From Pseudobutyrivibrio ruminis HUN009 (lineage in GTDB: Bacteria; Bacillota; Clostridia; Lachnospirales; Lachnospiraceae), in the NCBI RefSeq assembly GCF_000703005.1, contig NZ_JNLH01000001.1:275501-339500 (forward strand): DNA of 64,000 bases, read 5' to 3'. Every line of letters begins with the position of its first letter. The stretch's first letter is position 1. The translations under genes were made by a program, and so were the position numbers. A model generated the notes under the pieces. The model had not been told where the DNA came from and did not search any database. It saw nothing but the letters and a program-made list of their open reading frames with translations. Below are positions 52,863-62,173 of this stretch, piece by piece.

Positions 52863-54074
52863 ATGGAAAATCAAATATTATTAAATGATATTGTAAACGC
52901 AATAGAAAACGGTGAGCTTCAAGCGTATTACCAGCCACAGTATAATGCCAAAAAAGGTGTTGTGGGAGGAGCTGAAGCTCTTGTAAGATGGATAAAACCA
53001 GATGGTACTGTCATCTTACCAAAGGATTTCATACCTGTTTTAGAAGAGAACGGCCAACTTTCTATTGTAGATTGGTTCATTGCTGAAGAAGCATGTAAAA
53101 CTATCAAGCTACTTAAAAGCAGAGCTGTTAGAATAAGCGTTAATTTCGGAAGAGAACATGCTCATGACTCTCATTTCATAGAAAAGCTAGATAAACTTGT
53201 TGAGTCTTATAATATTGATAAGTCTCTCTTAGGAGTTGAAATCACTGAATCTGACGTAGCAACAGATAAGCAAGAAGTTATTCAATGGGTTAATGATATC
53301 GTTGCCGCCGGTTATTCAGTTTCAATTGATGATTTTGGTTCTGGAATGTCTTCTCTTTCATTTGTAAAAGATGTCCCAGCCAACATTCTAAAAATTGATA
53401 GATCTTTCTTGGCTGACAATTGTCAAACAGAACGCGGAAAGATGACTCTTGAATCAGTATTCTATTTTGCTCACAGGCTACATCTTCTTACAGTTGTCGA
53501 AGGTGTAGAAACAGAAGCCCAGCTTCAATTTATCAATACATGCGATTGCGATTATATTCAAGGATTTATTTTTTCTAAACCTCTTGAAAAAAGTGAATTT
53601 ATTCGCATGTGTATTGAGGAAGCACCAGTAGAAATCGGCTCAATGGAACCTTTCGAAGAAGGGGCTGTATTTGAACAAGTTAAAATTCTAATAGATTCGG
53701 TATACAAGAAGTTTCAAATTATCAAATTTGCCAACATAAGTAAAAACTCATATACATTTATGAGGCATGAGAACTTCATAAATACAACTCTACCTGAAAC
53801 AGGTTCTTACGATGAATGCCTAAGACAAATTGTAGCTGTCACAGTACCTGAATCACAAAAGGAAGTTTTAAATGCTTTCAACAGAAAAAGCCTTCTTGAA
53901 GCATATAAGAATGGTGAAAAGAGAGTAATTAGAATCGTCTACCAGAAAGATGAGAACGATGAACTCCACAAGGTTGCCATAGAAGACTACTTCATGGAAA
54001 GTGAAAGAAACAGCGATGTATATGTAGTGTCATTCATTCAGAATCTTGATTTTGAAGACGGAACATATGTATAA
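52863..54074 (+). CDS. EAL-domain cyclic-di-GMP phosphodiesterase
   Basis: A 403-residue cytoplasmic protein. Residues about 8-250 form an EAL barrel with the catalytic landmarks GAEALVRW, VSVNFGRE-type Asn, VEITES, SIDDFGSG, ILKIDRSF, VVEGVETEAQ and IQGFIFSKPL, so it should be active. Residues about 265-403 are a PAS-like C-terminal domain of unknown ligand. No membrane segment. A consensus promoter precedes it, implying strong constitutive expression. It lowers c-di-GMP, controlling motility or attachment. Confidence 0.9.
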   Translation: MENQILLNDIVNAIENGELQAYYQPQYNAKKGVVGGAEALVRWIKPDGTVILPKDFIPVLEENGQLSIVDWFIAEEACKTIKLLKSRAVRISVNFGREHAHDSHFIEKLDKLVESYNIDKSLLGVEITESDVATDKQEVIQWVNDIVAAGYSVSIDDFGSGMSSLSFVKDVPANILKIDRSFLADNCQTERGKMTLESVFYFAHRLHLLTVVEGVETEAQLQFINTCDCDYIQGFIFSKPLEKSEFIRMCIEEAPVEIGSMEPFEEGAVFEQVKILIDSVYKKFQIIKFANISKNSYTFMRHENFINTTLPETGSYDECLRQIVAVTVPESQKEVLNAFNRKSLLEAYKNGEKRVIRIVYQKDENDELHKVAIEDYFMESERNSDVYVVSFIQNLDFEDGTYV

Positions 54075-54077
54075 AAA

Positions 54078-54098
54078 GGCAGGACTTAATGTCCTGCC
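54078..54098 (-). terminator. Terminator overlapping the end of the DUF3783-like gene
   Basis: GGCAGGAC and GTCCTGCC with a TTAAT loop; in the minus direction TTTTT follows. The stop codon of the minus-strand gene lies in the loop, so the terminator overlaps coding sequence. It also ends the EAL transcript weakly. Confidence 0.75.
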
Positions 54099-54436
54099 TC
54101 TTCTACTAAATGGGAATATAAATAGGTCAACGACCACTTTTTATTTATAGGTGTCACCATAGCTTTATATACTATGGCTGGCGCCTTTGTTTGTTTATAT
54201 GCATCTAAGAACACATCTAGATTATCACTTGTAAACCCATCAAAAATCATAAGCTCTGTAATCACATTGCTAGAATCCTTCATTGGCTTAGGATTTTTGC
54301 TTTCCCCAATAATATGCTCCACCGATTTATGAATATCATCCTTGGAAATTGTCACAAGCTCTGCCCCCGCTACGCTACAGGCTTTGCTGACTGCTGCTAT
54401 TTTATTAAACATTAAATTATAAACGTATACTTTCAT
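54086..54436 (-). CDS. DUF3783-like small protein
   Basis: A protein of about 116 residues. The pattern ELMIFDGFTSDNLDVFLDAYKQTKAP followed by YKAMVTPINKKWSLTYLYSHLVEE matches small DUF3783 proteins of Clostridia, which have no known function. The start could be the ATG at 54436 or a TTG at 54454; neither has a good ribosome site. Convergent with the EAL gene. Confidence 0.7.
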   Translation of the reverse strand: MKVYVYNLMFNKIAAVSKACSVAGAELVTISKDDIHKSVEHIIGESKNPKPMKDSSNVITELMIFDGFTSDNLDVFLDAYKQTKAPAIVYKAMVTPINKKWSLTYLYSHLVEEAGH

Positions 54437-54569
54437 GATTATGATTGTAAACAATTTATCAGGAGAATGCTAGTTCTCAAATAACCATTCCATTACAGCT
54501 ACACATCTATATGCATAATCGAATGATAGCCCGCTTATGTGATGTGCATGTGTTGTTTTTTCGAACGTT

Positions 54570-55898
54570 TTATATTTTCTCTTTTCTCCTTAGAATCATA
54601 TAAGCTACCACACATATGATTAACTGAATGACTCCTCCAAGTGGTGCTGCAAGGCCCATTGGAAACAGAGTATCTGGATAATAAATTGATGCAAAATATG
54701 CTCCTGGTACTCTCATCAAAATGATGGATGCCACGTTGTGGATAAATGAAATATATGAATAGTTTGATGCTACAAAAAATCCGCTAAAGCAGAAGTGGAA
54801 TGAGGCAACCGTACAGTCAAATACATATGATTTGATATACGATACGCCAAGTGCAACTACCACCATATCATCAGTAAACATTCCAATTACTGGGCTTGCA
54901 ATAAATTGGAATGCAATTGCAAATACAAGACCAATTGACACTGCTATAGTCATGCCATAGAAAAGTGTTTTCCTTGCCAGAGGCTTGTCCCCTGCGCCGA
55001 TTGCCTGAGACGATATTGTTGAAATAGTTGATAGCATTGATGAAGGTACTAAGAATAGGAATGAAATAATCTTTTCTACGATACCTACCGCCGCTGATAT
55101 TTCAACACCTCTTGTATTGGCAATAATTGTAATGATTAGAAAGGAAATCTGGATAAATCCATCCTGAAGACATACAGGCACTCCAACTCTTAAAATGCTA
55201 CCTAAAACAGATTTATCAATTCGTAAATCCGTTTTAGATATTGTCACCAGTTTCATTTTATAAATAGCAATAATGGAGATTAAGACACTGAACGCCTGAG
55301 CAATAATTGTAGCCCATGCTGCGCCAACAGCCTTCATTCCAAAGCCACCGATAAACAAATAATCCAATGCAATGTTGAAAACACAAGCAATTGCTATGAA
55401 AATCATTGGGCTTTTTGAATCCCCGAGGCCTCTGAAAATCGCTGCAATTACGTTATATGCAGCAATAAATGGAATGCCTGCAAAACAAACAATAAGATAT
55501 GCTGTAGTTTCATCAACAGCTTCCACTGGAGTACTCATAACAGAAACAATTGGATTCACTAAAGCCAGCAAAAGTACTGCTAATAATACAGCAACTATAG
55601 CAAATAAAACTATCGTGTTTCCGATAGTCTTGGATATTTTAGCTCGGTCCTTAGCTCCTACATTTCTTGCAATCATAACAACAGAACCCATAGCAAGTCC
55701 CACGATCATAACCGTAATCATGTGCATTACCTGGGAACCGATTGATACACCTGATATAGATGCAGCTCCATTATACTGGCCAACTATAAACAAATCAGCC
55801 ATTCCATAGAGAGTCTGTAAAAAATAAGAGAGTAGAAAAGGCCCTGAAAAAATCATAATGTTCTTTAGTAAGCTGCCTTGTGTAAGATTTTTCTCCAT
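54570..55898 (-). CDS. MATE family multidrug/cation efflux protein
   Basis: A 442-residue protein with twelve membrane segments in two related halves. The DLFIVGQYNGAASISGVSIGSQVM opening and the RGLGDSKSPMIF loop are typical of MATE (NorM/DinF-type) exporters. Uses a Na+ or H+ gradient to expel drugs or metabolites. Nothing nearby identifies the substrate. Confidence 0.92.
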   Translation of the reverse strand: MEKNLTQGSLLKNIMIFSGPFLLSYFLQTLYGMADLFIVGQYNGAASISGVSIGSQVMHMITVMIVGLAMGSVVMIARNVGAKDRAKISKTIGNTIVLFAIVAVLLAVLLLALVNPIVSVMSTPVEAVDETTAYLIVCFAGIPFIAAYNVIAAIFRGLGDSKSPMIFIAIACVFNIALDYLFIGGFGMKAVGAAWATIIAQAFSVLISIIAIYKMKLVTISKTDLRIDKSVLGSILRVGVPVCLQDGFIQISFLIITIIANTRGVEISAAVGIVEKIISFLFLVPSSMLSTISTISSQAIGAGDKPLARKTLFYGMTIAVSIGLVFAIAFQFIASPVIGMFTDDMVVVALGVSYIKSYVFDCTVASFHFCFSGFFVASNYSYISFIHNVASIILMRVPGAYFASIYYPDTLFPMGLAAPLGGVIQLIICVVAYMILRRKEKI

Positions 55899-55964
55899 GA
55901 GTTTATTCTCCTAACTAAATTTGGGCTCTATTCTACTCTAAATATCCTTTAAAATTCAACTATT

Positions 55965-57929
55965 TTATGATTCAACCAATATACCTGTGCGATATGCTTC
56001 AAGCAATTCTTCAAGCTCCATAATATTCTGCTTTAATGCTTGTCCATTGTCTGTGTCTGCCACAGTCTTTCGTCTGTCCACGTGTTGAACAAGCACTGTG
56101 TCAGAATGAATATCGCTTCCAGTTTCCACTGCTTTTTCTACAGATTCAAAAGGCTCATGTGCCGCAAGTAAGAAACCATATGAATTATATGTAAGTGTGT
56201 ATCCCGCGATACCAGTCTTTGGTTGATAAGCTTTTGAAAATCCTCCGTCGATTACTATTAATCTTCCACCACACTTGATAGGCAACTCACCCTTTTTTGC
56301 TTCCACTGGAACATGACCATTTATAATGTGGCTCTCAGGTGCGTTAAGACCAAACTCATTGAGAATCATAGTTACAGTTTCGTCTTTGTCATACCAAGTG
56401 TAATATGGATTTTTTTTCTCCACATGTGTCTCTTTGTCTGCTACAAAATAGCGCTCAAATGTGGCCATTTTGTCTTTCCCGAACACAGGAGAATTTGCGT
56501 GGCACCATGTATACCAAAGCATATCCATGCCCTTTTGTTTCTCCTCCGGGTCTATTGCATAGTAACCCTTTCTAAGAAGCTGTTCTAGGGCGTCATACAA
56601 TGCTTTTCCTTTATAGTGTTTGCCACACAATTCCACATCCTTGAATTGGCCCTTGTCATCAAGAGGGACACAACCATGAAAAAGAAGGTTGTTATTGTAA
56701 GTCTTATATAATCCGCCTTTACGATATAAAAATCCTACATGCTCCTGTAGCTTCTCACACTTCATAAAAGCTACTCGAAGCTTATCCATTACATCCTTTT
56801 CTTCTTTGGATAAAGCATAAGGGTCTTCTGGATTAACTGTTGGAAAATTGCAATCTAAAAGCTCATACTCTTTACCATCTATAAGGACAACTCCCCTTGT
56901 TAGATCCATCTTATCTAGAAGAAGTCTGTCATCCATATTAAACTCAGGATGTTCCTTTATGAGCTGCCCCTCAATTTTGAACTGAATGATTGCTATGGCC
57001 TTATGCATCTTCCTGTCAATTTCCGCATTTGCCAAATCATACTCGCCCTCACGATAGTGTAAAGCAAACTGGTCGCAAGGATCCTCCTTGTAGGTCTCCA
57101 TAGCAAATTTGAACAGTGGAAGAAGATTTATGCCATAGCCATCTTCAAGAATATCAAGGTTTCCATATCTAGCAGAAAATCTGAGCACTGTGGCGATACA
57201 AGCAAGCTGTCCTGTTGCAGCTCCCATCCAAACTACATCATGATTTCCCCATTGAATGTCCACACTATGATACTTCATAAGAATATCCATGCAGATATGT
57301 GGACCTGGCCCTCTGTCGTAAATATCTCCTACAATATGAAGATGATCCACCACAAAACGGCTGATTGCATTCGATAGCGCCACAATAAGCTCTGGCGCTT
57401 TTCCAATACGAATTACCGTGTGGATAATTTCGTTAAAGTATGCTTCCTGGTCACTGTGGTCTCGTCTGCCAGTAATAAGCTCCTCAATAACGTATGCAAA
57501 ATCCTTTGGCAAAGCTTTTCGCACCTTTGACCTGGTGTATTTGCTAGCAGCTGCCTTGCATACTTGAATCAGGCGGTTAATCATCACAACATACCAGTCG
57601 TCCATTGAATTACCCCAGCCTGATTCTTTAATCATTCTGATTCGCTCTTCTGGATAATAAATAAGGGTGGCTAAATCTCTCTTTTCTTTCTCCGAAAGCA
57701 TGTTGCCAAACTCTTCATCGATTTTGCGCTTCACCGCTCCCGAGCCATTTCTTAAAACATGAGCGAATTGCTCATATTCACCGTGAATATCCGAAAGAAA
57801 GTGCTCTGTACCTTTTGGAAGGCTAAGAATCGACTGCAAGTTAATAATTTCTGTAGCAGTGGATGCTACATTAGGAAATTGCTTGGACAAAATCCTTAAA
57901 TACTGCTTTTCCATTTCATTCTGTTGCAT
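55965..57929 (-). CDS. fbp: Fructose-1,6-bisphosphatase, class III
   Basis: A 654-residue Firmicute-type FBPase (FBPase_2). The metallophosphatase core has FLSDIHGEYEQFAHVLRNGS, GDIYDRGPGPHI and QWGNHDVVWMGAA. The ATG follows GGAGAGAAG directly. Gluconeogenic; length is normal. Single gene. Confidence 0.95.
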   Translation of the reverse strand: MQQNEMEKQYLRILSKQFPNVASTATEIINLQSILSLPKGTEHFLSDIHGEYEQFAHVLRNGSGAVKRKIDEEFGNMLSEKEKRDLATLIYYPEERIRMIKESGWGNSMDDWYVVMINRLIQVCKAAASKYTRSKVRKALPKDFAYVIEELITGRRDHSDQEAYFNEIIHTVIRIGKAPELIVALSNAISRFVVDHLHIVGDIYDRGPGPHICMDILMKYHSVDIQWGNHDVVWMGAATGQLACIATVLRFSARYGNLDILEDGYGINLLPLFKFAMETYKEDPCDQFALHYREGEYDLANAEIDRKMHKAIAIIQFKIEGQLIKEHPEFNMDDRLLLDKMDLTRGVVLIDGKEYELLDCNFPTVNPEDPYALSKEEKDVMDKLRVAFMKCEKLQEHVGFLYRKGGLYKTYNNNLLFHGCVPLDDKGQFKDVELCGKHYKGKALYDALEQLLRKGYYAIDPEEKQKGMDMLWYTWCHANSPVFGKDKMATFERYFVADKETHVEKKNPYYTWYDKDETVTMILNEFGLNAPESHIINGHVPVEAKKGELPIKCGGRLIVIDGGFSKAYQPKTGIAGYTLTYNSYGFLLAAHEPFESVEKAVETGSDIHSDTVLVQHVDRRKTVADTDNGQALKQNIMELEELLEAYRTGILVES

Positions 57930-58033
57930 CTTCTCTCCTTTTGTATTCCCTTTTCCCTACATCTTTAATTAAACTTTACACTATCAAAGGAGCGAAAGAA
58001 ACAATAATTTATATAATATTTTTAGATATATAG

Positions 58034-59665
58034 TTATATCAATGCCTTGATATCATCTTCTACATTTGTGATTCCTGCTATACCAAAATTCTGCACAAGA
58101 ACGTTTGCAACATTTGGTGAAAGAAATGCAGGAAGTGTTGGGCCAAGGTGGATGTTCTTTACTCCAAGGTAAAGTAGTGCAAGAAGAACTATTACAGCCT
58201 TCTGCTCATACCATGAAATGTTGTAAACAATTGGAAGTTCATTAACATCATCAAGTTCAAACACTTCCTTGAGCTTTAATGCGATAAGCGCCAACGAGTA
58301 TGAGTCGTTACACTGTCCTGCATCCAAAACTCTTGGAATTCCATTGATATCACCAAGGTTTAGCTTATTGTATTTGTACTTTGCACAGCCTGCCGTAAGA
58401 ATCACTGTGTCTTTTGGAAGCGCCTTAGCAAATTCTGTGTAATACTCACGAGATTTTGCTCTTCCATCGCAACCAGCCATTACAACAAACTTTTTGATTG
58501 CTCCCGTTTTTACTGCATCTACTACACTATCGGCAAGAGCAAATACCTGCTCATGAGCAAATCCACCTACAATTTCTCCACGTTCAATTTCCGTAGGTGC
58601 ATCACATTTCTTAGCCATTTCTATGATTTCTGAAAAATCCTTTGTTTCACCATAAGGCGCATCAATATGCTTACATCCAGGATATCCTGCTGCACCTGTT
58701 GTAAACATTCTATCTTTGTAAGAATCTGCAGGTGGCACAATACAGTTTGTTGTCATCAGAATTGGACCATTGAAGCTTTCAAATTCTTCCTTCTGCTTCC
58801 ACCATGCATTACCATAGTTTCCAGCAAAATTATCATATTTCTTAAAGAATGGGTAATAGTGGGCTGGTAACATTTCTGAGTGAGTATATACATCTACTCC
58901 GGTGCCCTTAGTTTGCTCTAAAAGCATCTCTAAATCCTTCAAATCATGACCTGAGATAAGAATACCAGGGTTATTTCTTACACCTATATCTACTTTTGTG
59001 ATTTCAGGATTACCATAAGCTGACGTATTGGCTTCATCAAGAAGTGCCATACCATCCACTCCATATTTTCCTGTCTCAAGAGTTAAGGCAACCAAATCAT
59101 CTACAGAAAGACTATCGTCTAAAGTAGCTGCAAGCGCTTTTTGAAGAAATGCATCAACATCCTCATTATCCTTTAAAAGAGCATTTGCATGCTTCGAATA
59201 AGCAGCGAGCCCCTTAAGGCCATATGTTATTAATTCTCTCAATGATCGAATGTCTTCATTTTCTGTTGAAAGAACACCTACAGTCTTCGCCTTCTCATCA
59301 TACTGTGTTTTATCACCATTCCAGATAGCGGCATCTGGAAGATTGCTCTTATCTGTAAGCTTTTCTAATAACTGTTCTTTAACGTTAATAGTTTCTTCTA
59401 TCTTCTGGGCTATTGAATCATAATCAAAATTTGCATTTGTAATTGTTGTAAAAAGATTTACCGAAATCATATGATTAATATCTTCTGAAACCTCTTTACC
59501 CTCTGCTCTAAGCTTTGTTGTTACAAATGAAATTCCTTTGGTAACGTATACCAATAAATCCTGAAGATTTGCTACCTCTGGCTTCTTTCCACAAACACCT
59601 GACATTGTGCAGCCAGTGCAGCCTGCTGTTTCTTGACACTGATAACAAAACATTTTATTTTCCAT
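58034..59665 (-). CDS. hcp: Hybrid cluster protein (hydroxylamine / NO reductase)
   Basis: A 543-residue Hcp. The N-terminal cubane motif is CYQCQETAGCTGCTMSGVCG. Hybrid-cluster ligands are seen in ISGHDLKDLE, THSEMLPAHYYP, NCIVPP, GYPGCKHI, AGCDGRA, LTAGCAKYKYN and DAGQCNDSYSL. In anaerobes it removes nitric oxide or hydroxylamine. GGAGG precedes the ATG. The promoter has a perfect 16-bp palindrome (59734-59749) centred at about -41.5, implying activation by the adjacent Crp/Fnr regulator. Confidence 0.95.
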   Translation of the reverse strand: MENKMFCYQCQETAGCTGCTMSGVCGKKPEVANLQDLLVYVTKGISFVTTKLRAEGKEVSEDINHMISVNLFTTITNANFDYDSIAQKIEETINVKEQLLEKLTDKSNLPDAAIWNGDKTQYDEKAKTVGVLSTENEDIRSLRELITYGLKGLAAYSKHANALLKDNEDVDAFLQKALAATLDDSLSVDDLVALTLETGKYGVDGMALLDEANTSAYGNPEITKVDIGVRNNPGILISGHDLKDLEMLLEQTKGTGVDVYTHSEMLPAHYYPFFKKYDNFAGNYGNAWWKQKEEFESFNGPILMTTNCIVPPADSYKDRMFTTGAAGYPGCKHIDAPYGETKDFSEIIEMAKKCDAPTEIERGEIVGGFAHEQVFALADSVVDAVKTGAIKKFVVMAGCDGRAKSREYYTEFAKALPKDTVILTAGCAKYKYNKLNLGDINGIPRVLDAGQCNDSYSLALIALKLKEVFELDDVNELPIVYNISWYEQKAVIVLLALLYLGVKNIHLGPTLPAFLSPNVANVLVQNFGIAGITNVEDDIKALI

Positions 59666-59706
59666 TGTTTACCTCCATTTTCTAACCGGATTTCTTTGAT
59701 GCTCAT

Positions 59707-59712
59707 AATATA
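59707..59712 (-). promoter_or_regulatory. -10 box of hcp
   Basis: TATATT on the minus strand, 29.5 bp from the centre of the palindrome at 59734-59749. This sets the transcription start near 59700 and the operator at about -41.5. The spacing is the same as at 61471-61476. Confidence 0.65.
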
Positions 59713-59733
59713 CAGCTAGAACGGGAGTCAGTT

Positions 59734-59749
59734 TGTTGCAATTGCAACA
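59734..59749. promoter_or_regulatory. Crp/Fnr-type operator TGTTGCAATTGCAACA, site 1
   Basis: A perfect 16-bp palindrome in the hcp-regulator divergent region. For hcp it sits at the class II activator position. For the regulator gene its left part overlaps the presumed -35 (TTGCAA, 59736-59741), 17 bases before TATAAT at 59759-59764. Identical to 61498-61513. Confidence 0.85.
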
Positions 59750-59770
59750 GTTTGATTTTATAATAAGCTC

Positions 59771-60424
59771 ATGAAAGAAATAGATTACAATGATATTCCC
59801 CTATTCGAGGGAATTCACCCGGACAATTTGAATAAACTACTGATTTGCATCAACTCCTTTAAAAAGGATTTTGAAAAAGGGGAAACCATCATTATGGAAA
59901 AGGACAAAGTCCCTTATATCGGAATTGTTCTTTTTGGAAATGTGCACCTTCTGAAAGAAGATATATGGGGTAACTCATCGCTTCTATCCTATGTTGGACC
60001 AGGGGAACTGTTTGGAGAAAATTTTGCTGTCAGTGTAGAGCAGGAATCTTCCGTTACTTTTGTTGCCGTAGAAAAAACAAGAGTATTATTTCTTGCTGCT
60101 TCAAAAATCATCCACACATGCGAAAACGCTTGTAGCTTCCATGCCAGAATAGCAGAAAACATGTTTCATCTATTAGGACAAAAAAGCATCTCCTATATGA
60201 ATAAACTGGAAATCATGTCAAAAGAATCTATTCGCGGAAAGCTTATGGCATATATTTCCACCCTCGCTCAACAGCAAAAGTCTAAATATATAAAAGCCCC
60301 CCTGTCACGAACACAGCTGGCTGATTACTTATCCATCAACCGTAGCGCCATGACAAGAGAGCTTGGTAAAATGCGTGACGAAGGAATTATCGACTTCGAT
60401 AGAAATACCTTTGTCATCAAATAA
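59771..60424 (+). CDS. Crp/Fnr family transcriptional regulator (HcpR-like)
   Basis: A 217-residue regulator. The N-terminal cyclic-nucleotide-binding-like beta roll (DIPLFEGIHPDNLNKLL, GELFGENFAVS) lacks an Fnr-type cysteine cluster. The C-terminal winged HTH is SRTQLADYLSINRSAMTRELGKM. There is no ribosome site, and TATAAT ends 6 bases before the ATG, so the mRNA is probably leaderless. Divergent from hcp with a palindromic operator between. Likely senses NO or redox state, possibly through heme as in HcpR proteins, and controls hcp and the hemerythrin-PAS gene. Confidence 0.88.
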   Translation: MKEIDYNDIPLFEGIHPDNLNKLLICINSFKKDFEKGETIIMEKDKVPYIGIVLFGNVHLLKEDIWGNSSLLSYVGPGELFGENFAVSVEQESSVTFVAVEKTRVLFLAASKIIHTCENACSFHARIAENMFHLLGQKSISYMNKLEIMSKESIRGKLMAYISTLAQQQKSKYIKAPLSRTQLADYLSINRSAMTRELGKMRDEGIIDFDRNTFVIK

Positions 60425-60426
60425 TT

Positions 60427-61431
60427 TTATTTTTCAAAATGCTTTTTTGCTTCATCCATTTTTTGAACGCATTCCATTGTGCCGATATATTGTCCATTGT
60501 CATCTCTAACTGCAATGTACTCTACAAGCACTGGGATGCCTTCTTTTTCCATCCAAACTGACACTTTATCCCTGGCGCCAGATTTAAAATCTCCAATTAT
60601 AGAACGAACCATCATCTCTATCTTTGGTGGATGGCAACTGTACACATCACGTCCTATGGCCATGCCTGCACGCTTAAATAACTTTGGTCCTTCATTGAAG
60701 AAACAGTTAATATCATTTTCGTCTATAAATGATATTTCTACGGGAAGAGTATTGAGCATTGCTCTGAGCTGGGTGGGTGTGAAATGACCACCTGGTAGAT
60801 TAATCATATCTTCTGAAGCATTACTAAGTGATTTTTCTTTAGACAACGCCTCTTCTGCCTCAGGCCATTTTACAAAATCAACCAAGCAAGGCGCATAGTC
60901 CTTTGAATCCTGATAAATCTGGTACCATTCTTCCTCAGTGAAAAATCTAGCGCAAATAGGAAAAAGAATATTCTGCTCCTTATAAATCATTTCCTCCATG
61001 CGGGTAATGGCATGTTCTAATCTTCCCAAATATTCAGCATTTCTAAAATCAGAGTCAGCTATAAATTTCAGCTCATCTCTTATCTCATCATCAACAGACC
61101 ACATAACATCTGAAGGTCCCGAAATGTCATATTTGGCCTTCATATGAGGATAAAGTAAATCACCCTTCTTAGCATAGTGGATAGCTACTTTTCTAAGGCT
61201 ATCTATAATTTCAATTATTTTTCTATTGTTATCATCAGATGGATCAATCTTAATATCTTTAATAAAACACTTGGTTTTATTAATCACTTCCGTGAGAGCT
61301 ACATTTTCCTTAGTAAAAAGATGAAGTGGATGTCCCACTATTTCAGCCTGCTTTTTTGTAGCTTCTCTTTTTTCTATAGTGATATTGGATGTAACTCTTG
61401 CAGCTGATGCTTCAATATTCTTCTCTTCCAT
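60427..61431 (-). CDS. Hemerythrin-like / PAS sensor protein (DUF438 type)
   Basis: About 334 residues. Residues about 30-190 resemble the DUF438-hemerythrin region (GHPLHLFTKENVAL, HYAKKGDLLYPHMKAKYDISGPSDVMW, EMIYKEQNILFPI), with His/Glu residues suited to a di-iron site. Residues about 225-330 are a PAS domain (LPVEISFIDENDINCFFNEG). In Firmicutes such proteins are linked to NO or O2 handling. The ATG at 61431 follows GGAGG; a longer open frame would run through the promoter and operator and is rejected. The operator at 61498-61513 ties it to the hcp regulon. Confidence 0.85.
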   Translation of the reverse strand: MEEKNIEASAARVTSNITIEKREATKKQAEIVGHPLHLFTKENVALTEVINKTKCFIKDIKIDPSDDNNRKIIEIIDSLRKVAIHYAKKGDLLYPHMKAKYDISGPSDVMWSVDDEIRDELKFIADSDFRNAEYLGRLEHAITRMEEMIYKEQNILFPICARFFTEEEWYQIYQDSKDYAPCLVDFVKWPEAEEALSKEKSLSNASEDMINLPGGHFTPTQLRAMLNTLPVEISFIDENDINCFFNEGPKLFKRAGMAIGRDVYSCHPPKIEMMVRSIIGDFKSGARDKVSVWMEKEGIPVLVEYIAVRDDNGQYIGTMECVQKMDEAKKHFEK

Positions 61432-61470
61432 GGCTAACCTCCAATTCAAACAATTTCTATTCACACGTAC

Positions 61471-61476
61471 AATATA
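61471..61476 (-). promoter_or_regulatory. -10 box of the hemerythrin-PAS gene
   Basis: TATATT on the minus strand, 29.5 bp from the centre of the palindrome 61498-61513; start of transcription about 61464, 33 bases before the ATG at 61431. Confidence 0.65.
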
Positions 61477-61497
61477 GCAATTTGTCAAAACTGGAGT

Positions 61498-61513
61498 TGT
61501 TGCAATTGCAACA
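61498..61513. promoter_or_regulatory. Crp/Fnr-type operator TGTTGCAATTGCAACA, site 2
   Basis: Exact copy of the hcp palindrome at the same distance from an identical -10 box, centred at about -41.5 for the hemerythrin-PAS gene. The upstream gene's stop codon (61518) is five bases away. Confidence 0.85.
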
Positions 61514-61517
61514 GTTT

Positions 61518-62141
61518 TCATGCTTTAATATTCAAAAACGCCATTAATTCCTGAGCCTCTTCATAATCCTTGCTATAGAAGTTCACATGAGCTTTATCTG
61601 TGCTTCTATTTGTAAATGCAGGATAAAGAAATCCAGTCTCTGGGCTATGTGGAACCTGCTCTTCATCAACTGGCGAAATAGCAAGTATCAGATACTGATA
61701 AACTTCCTCGGATTCATCCTGGTAAGCTTTATCAGATCCTTTGATAGGAACGTCATACGCTCCGTAATACATATAGATAGCATAAGGTCTTCCCTTAGGA
61801 TATTTCTCTGCTATAAGCTCATAAAGATTTAGCATCAATGCATCGTTTTGCAAGCCACAGTCTTTTAATGCATATATCATCTGCCAGATGGAACCTGGTC
61901 CAAGACCTGGAATCTTATATGAAATGAGCTCCTCGTTTGGCTTTGCAAAAGGAATAGCTTTCGCTATCTCAAGGCATCTTCTTTTCTCTTCACCTTTCAA
62001 GCTTAAAAAGCTTGTATTGAAAGTACCGTCAATGTAACCTTCTTCATCTATATATGCCCCTGCTATTCTAACAAGGTTGCTCCTTGCTGAAGTCATTCTT
62101 CTAGTAAGCTCCAGCATGTCTTCTCTATTAATCTGTCCCAT
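61518..62141 (-). CDS. Short DUF4317-like protein
   Basis: A 207-residue soluble protein. The opening REDMLELTRRMTSARSNLVRIAGAYID and the central IYMYYGAYDVPIKGSD followed by YQYLILAISPVD resemble DUF4317, a Firmicute family of unknown function. Family members I recall are roughly 370-450 residues, so this is a reduced version. The 32-base gap to the upstream hydrolase gene suggests they are cotranscribed. A role in stress is only a guess from the neighbouring genes. Confidence 0.68.
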   Translation of the reverse strand: MGQINREDMLELTRRMTSARSNLVRIAGAYIDEEGYIDGTFNTSFLSLKGEEKRRCLEIAKAIPFAKPNEELISYKIPGLGPGSIWQMIYALKDCGLQNDALMLNLYELIAEKYPKGRPYAIYMYYGAYDVPIKGSDKAYQDESEEVYQYLILAISPVDEEQVPHSPETGFLYPAFTNRSTDKAHVNFYSKDYEEAQELMAFLNIKA

Positions 62142-62173
62142 TATTATTTTTGATTATCCTCTAGAATTATCCC

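Noticed and set aside
60427..61521. Longer N-terminus of the hemerythrin-PAS protein starting at 61521
   Set aside because: The extra 30 codons run through the -10 box and the operator palindrome; a GGAGG-preceded ATG at 61431 and the promoter geometry give the better start.
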